From the NCBI GenBank assembly GCA_017419715.1, contig JAFOKO010000055.1, positions 1-39,353 on the forward strand: DNA of 39,353 nucleotides. Reading direction: 5' to 3'. Positions 38,314 through 39,353 of the stretch are shown in pieces (the stretch's first letter is position 1; the number at the start of each line of letters is the position of its first letter). Under the pieces are notes generated by a model. It searched no databases. It had not been told where the DNA came from and saw nothing but the letters and a program-made list of their open reading frames with translations. The position numbers and the translations under genes were made by a program. Origin of the DNA: Oscillospiraceae bacterium (GTDB lineage: Bacteria; Bacillota; Clostridia; Oscillospirales; Oscillospiraceae).

Positions 38314-39003
38314 TCAATACTTGGCAGTGTTGACCTTGACGCCAGGGCCCATAGTGGAGGCGATGACGCAAGACTTGATATACTGGCCCTTGGCAGCGGC
38401 GGGCTTGGCCTTGATGACCGCGCCGATCAGGGTGGACAGGTTCTCTTCGAGCTTCTCGGGGCCGAAGGAAACCTTGCCGATGGGGCAGTGAATGATGTTG
38501 GTCTTGTCGAGACGGTACTCGATCTTACCGGCTTTGATCTCTTTGACAGCCGCGGCAACATTGGGGGTCACGGTGCCAGCCTTGGGGGAGGGCATCAAGC
38601 CCTTGGGGCCCAGGACCTTACCGAGACGGCCGACAATGCCCATCATGTCGGGGGCAGCCACGACCACATCGAAGTCGAACCAGTTTTCCTTCTGGATCTT
38701 CTCTACCAGCTCCATGCCGCCGACGTAATCGGCGCCGGCTTCCTTGGCCTCGTCAGCCTTGGCGTCCTTGGCGAACACCAGCACCCGGCGGGTCTTGCCG
38801 GTGCCGTTGGGCAGAACGATGGCGCCACGAACCTGCTGGTCAGCGTGACGGGAGTCAACACCCAGGCGGATGTGGATCTCAACGGTCTCGTCGAACTTGG
38901 CGGAAGCGGTCTTGCAAACCAGACCCAGAGCGTCCGCGGGATCATACTGCACGGAGCGGTCGATCTGCTTCGCGCTGTCCTTATATTTTTTACCTCTAAA
39001 CAA
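38314..39003 (-). CDS. rplA: 50S ribosomal protein L1
   Basis: The 229-residue protein is L1 over its full length, with [20 protein letters not shown] near the start and the signature [20 protein letters not shown] (about 123-142). L1 binds 23S rRNA at the mobile L1 stalk and represses its own operon by binding the mRNA leader. It follows rplK on the same strand with a 68-nt gap. An AGGAGGA-type RBS precedes ATG 39003. Confidence 0.98.
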   Translation of the reverse strand: MFRGKKYKDSAKQIDRSVQYDPADALGLVCKTASAKFDETVEIHIRLGVDSRHADQQVRGAIVLPNGTGKTRRVLVFAKDAKADEAKEAGADYVGGMELVEKIQKENWFDFDVVVAAPDMMGIVGRLGKVLGPKGLMPSPKAGTVTPNVAAAVKEIKAGKIEYRLDKTNIIHCPIGKVSFGPEKLEENLSTLIGAVIKAKPAAAKGQYIKSCVIASTMGPGVKVNTAKY

Positions 39004-39071
39004 TGTTATATCCTCCTTAAAGTGGTGATGCGGAATAATCCTCCCACATTTTGAGACGGTGTCTCAGCCAA

Positions 39072-39353
39072 TTAGTCAACAACGGTGATGCCCATGGAGC
39101 GGCAGGTACCTGCCACCTGGCTCATAGCGGCCTCGATGTCGGCCGCGGTGAGGTCGGGCATCTTGCGCTCAGCGATCTCGCGGACCTGCGCCTTGGTGAT
39201 GGTGGCGACCTTGGTCTTGTTGGGGACGCCGGAGCCCTTCTCGATGCCCAGGGTCTTCAGAATGAGGGTGGGCGTCGGGGGGGTCTTGGTCACGAAGGTG
39301 AAGCTGCGGTCGGCGTAGACGGTGATGACCACGGGGATCTTAAAGCCGGCCTG
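39072..39353 (-). CDS. rplK: 50S ribosomal protein L11, 5' end outside the window
   Basis: The visible 93 residues start in ...[20 protein letters not shown] and run through [20 protein letters not shown] to [17 protein letters not shown] and a TAA stop: the central and C-terminal RNA-binding part of L11. The N-terminal domain lies beyond base 39353. L11 forms the GTPase-associated centre with 23S rRNA. Confidence 0.97.
   Translation of the reverse strand, partial: QAGFKIPVVITVYADRSFTFVTKTPPTPTLILKTLGIEKGSGVPNKTKVATITKAQVREIAERKMPDLTAADIEAAMSQVAGTCRSMGITVVD

Overview
The window is chromosomal DNA of a moderately GC-rich Gram-positive anaerobe, most likely a gut member of the Clostridia (Oscillospirales, Flavonifractor/Oscillibacter-like). 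The grounds are the FtsEX / PcsB-like M23 peptidase / CtpA gene order, MreB, a preQ1-I riboswitch in front of queT, BlaI/M56 regulation, PucR/CdaR regulators, and intergenic short-palindrome families that I recall as common in gut Firmicutes. The species cannot be fixed from sequence alone.

Layout. (1) 1-3.3 kb: the 3' end of an IS256-type transposase, a large serine recombinase on the minus strand, and about 0.8 kb of degenerate direct repeats. (2) 3.3-11.3 kb: a seven-gene, same-strand, tightly packed defence cassette: small Xre-type regulator, DUF6680-like membrane protein, small PD-(D/E)XK-like protein, type III-like Mod methyltransferase, Res helicase/nuclease, ImmA/IrrE peptidase with an N-terminal extension, and a DUF4411 PIN-like protein. 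(3) 11.3-11.9 kb: a tRNA locus with a tRNA 5' fragment, a tRNA-Leu(UAA) lacking its long variable arm, and tRNA-Tyr(GUA). The two complete tRNAs are each preceded at the same distance by the same hairpin. (4) 11.9-15.3 kb: an old-yellow-enzyme-type flavin/Fe-S oxidoreductase divergent from a PucR regulator. (5) 15.3-18.3 kb: decayed mobile DNA, with a tyrosine integrase that has lost its N terminus, an IS21 fragment, a frameshifted Sel1 gene and a gutted MBL-fold gene. (6) 18.4-27.7 kb, all minus strand: greA-lysS (lysS carrying a C-terminal tRNA-binding domain), then cdaR-ftsE-ftsX-M23-M23-S41, which reads as one cell-division and peptidoglycan-hydrolase operon. (7) 28.1-36.8 kb: rRNA pseudouridine synthase, a DUF4830 protein, blaI/M56 pair, a heavy-metal-domain protein divergent from recD2, comF, mreB/mbl. 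(8) 36.8-39.35 kb: AIM24 protein, queT under a preQ1-I riboswitch, then rplA and the 3' part of rplK.

How it works together. The first 11 kb look acquired: recombinase, IS and restriction-modification genes stop at a tRNA locus, and the base composition of the methyltransferase core is lower in GC than its ends. The rest is largely core genome, punctuated by hairpin repeat families, some of which reach into gene ends (rRNA pseudouridine synthase 3' end, comF 5' end). The best candidate for an undescribed system is the defence cassette. Its Res subunit has a PD...DxH motif where PD...(D/E)xK is expected, it carries a separate D...ExE nuclease-like protein, and it is followed by an ImmA/IrrE-PIN pair that resembles a toxin-antitoxin module.
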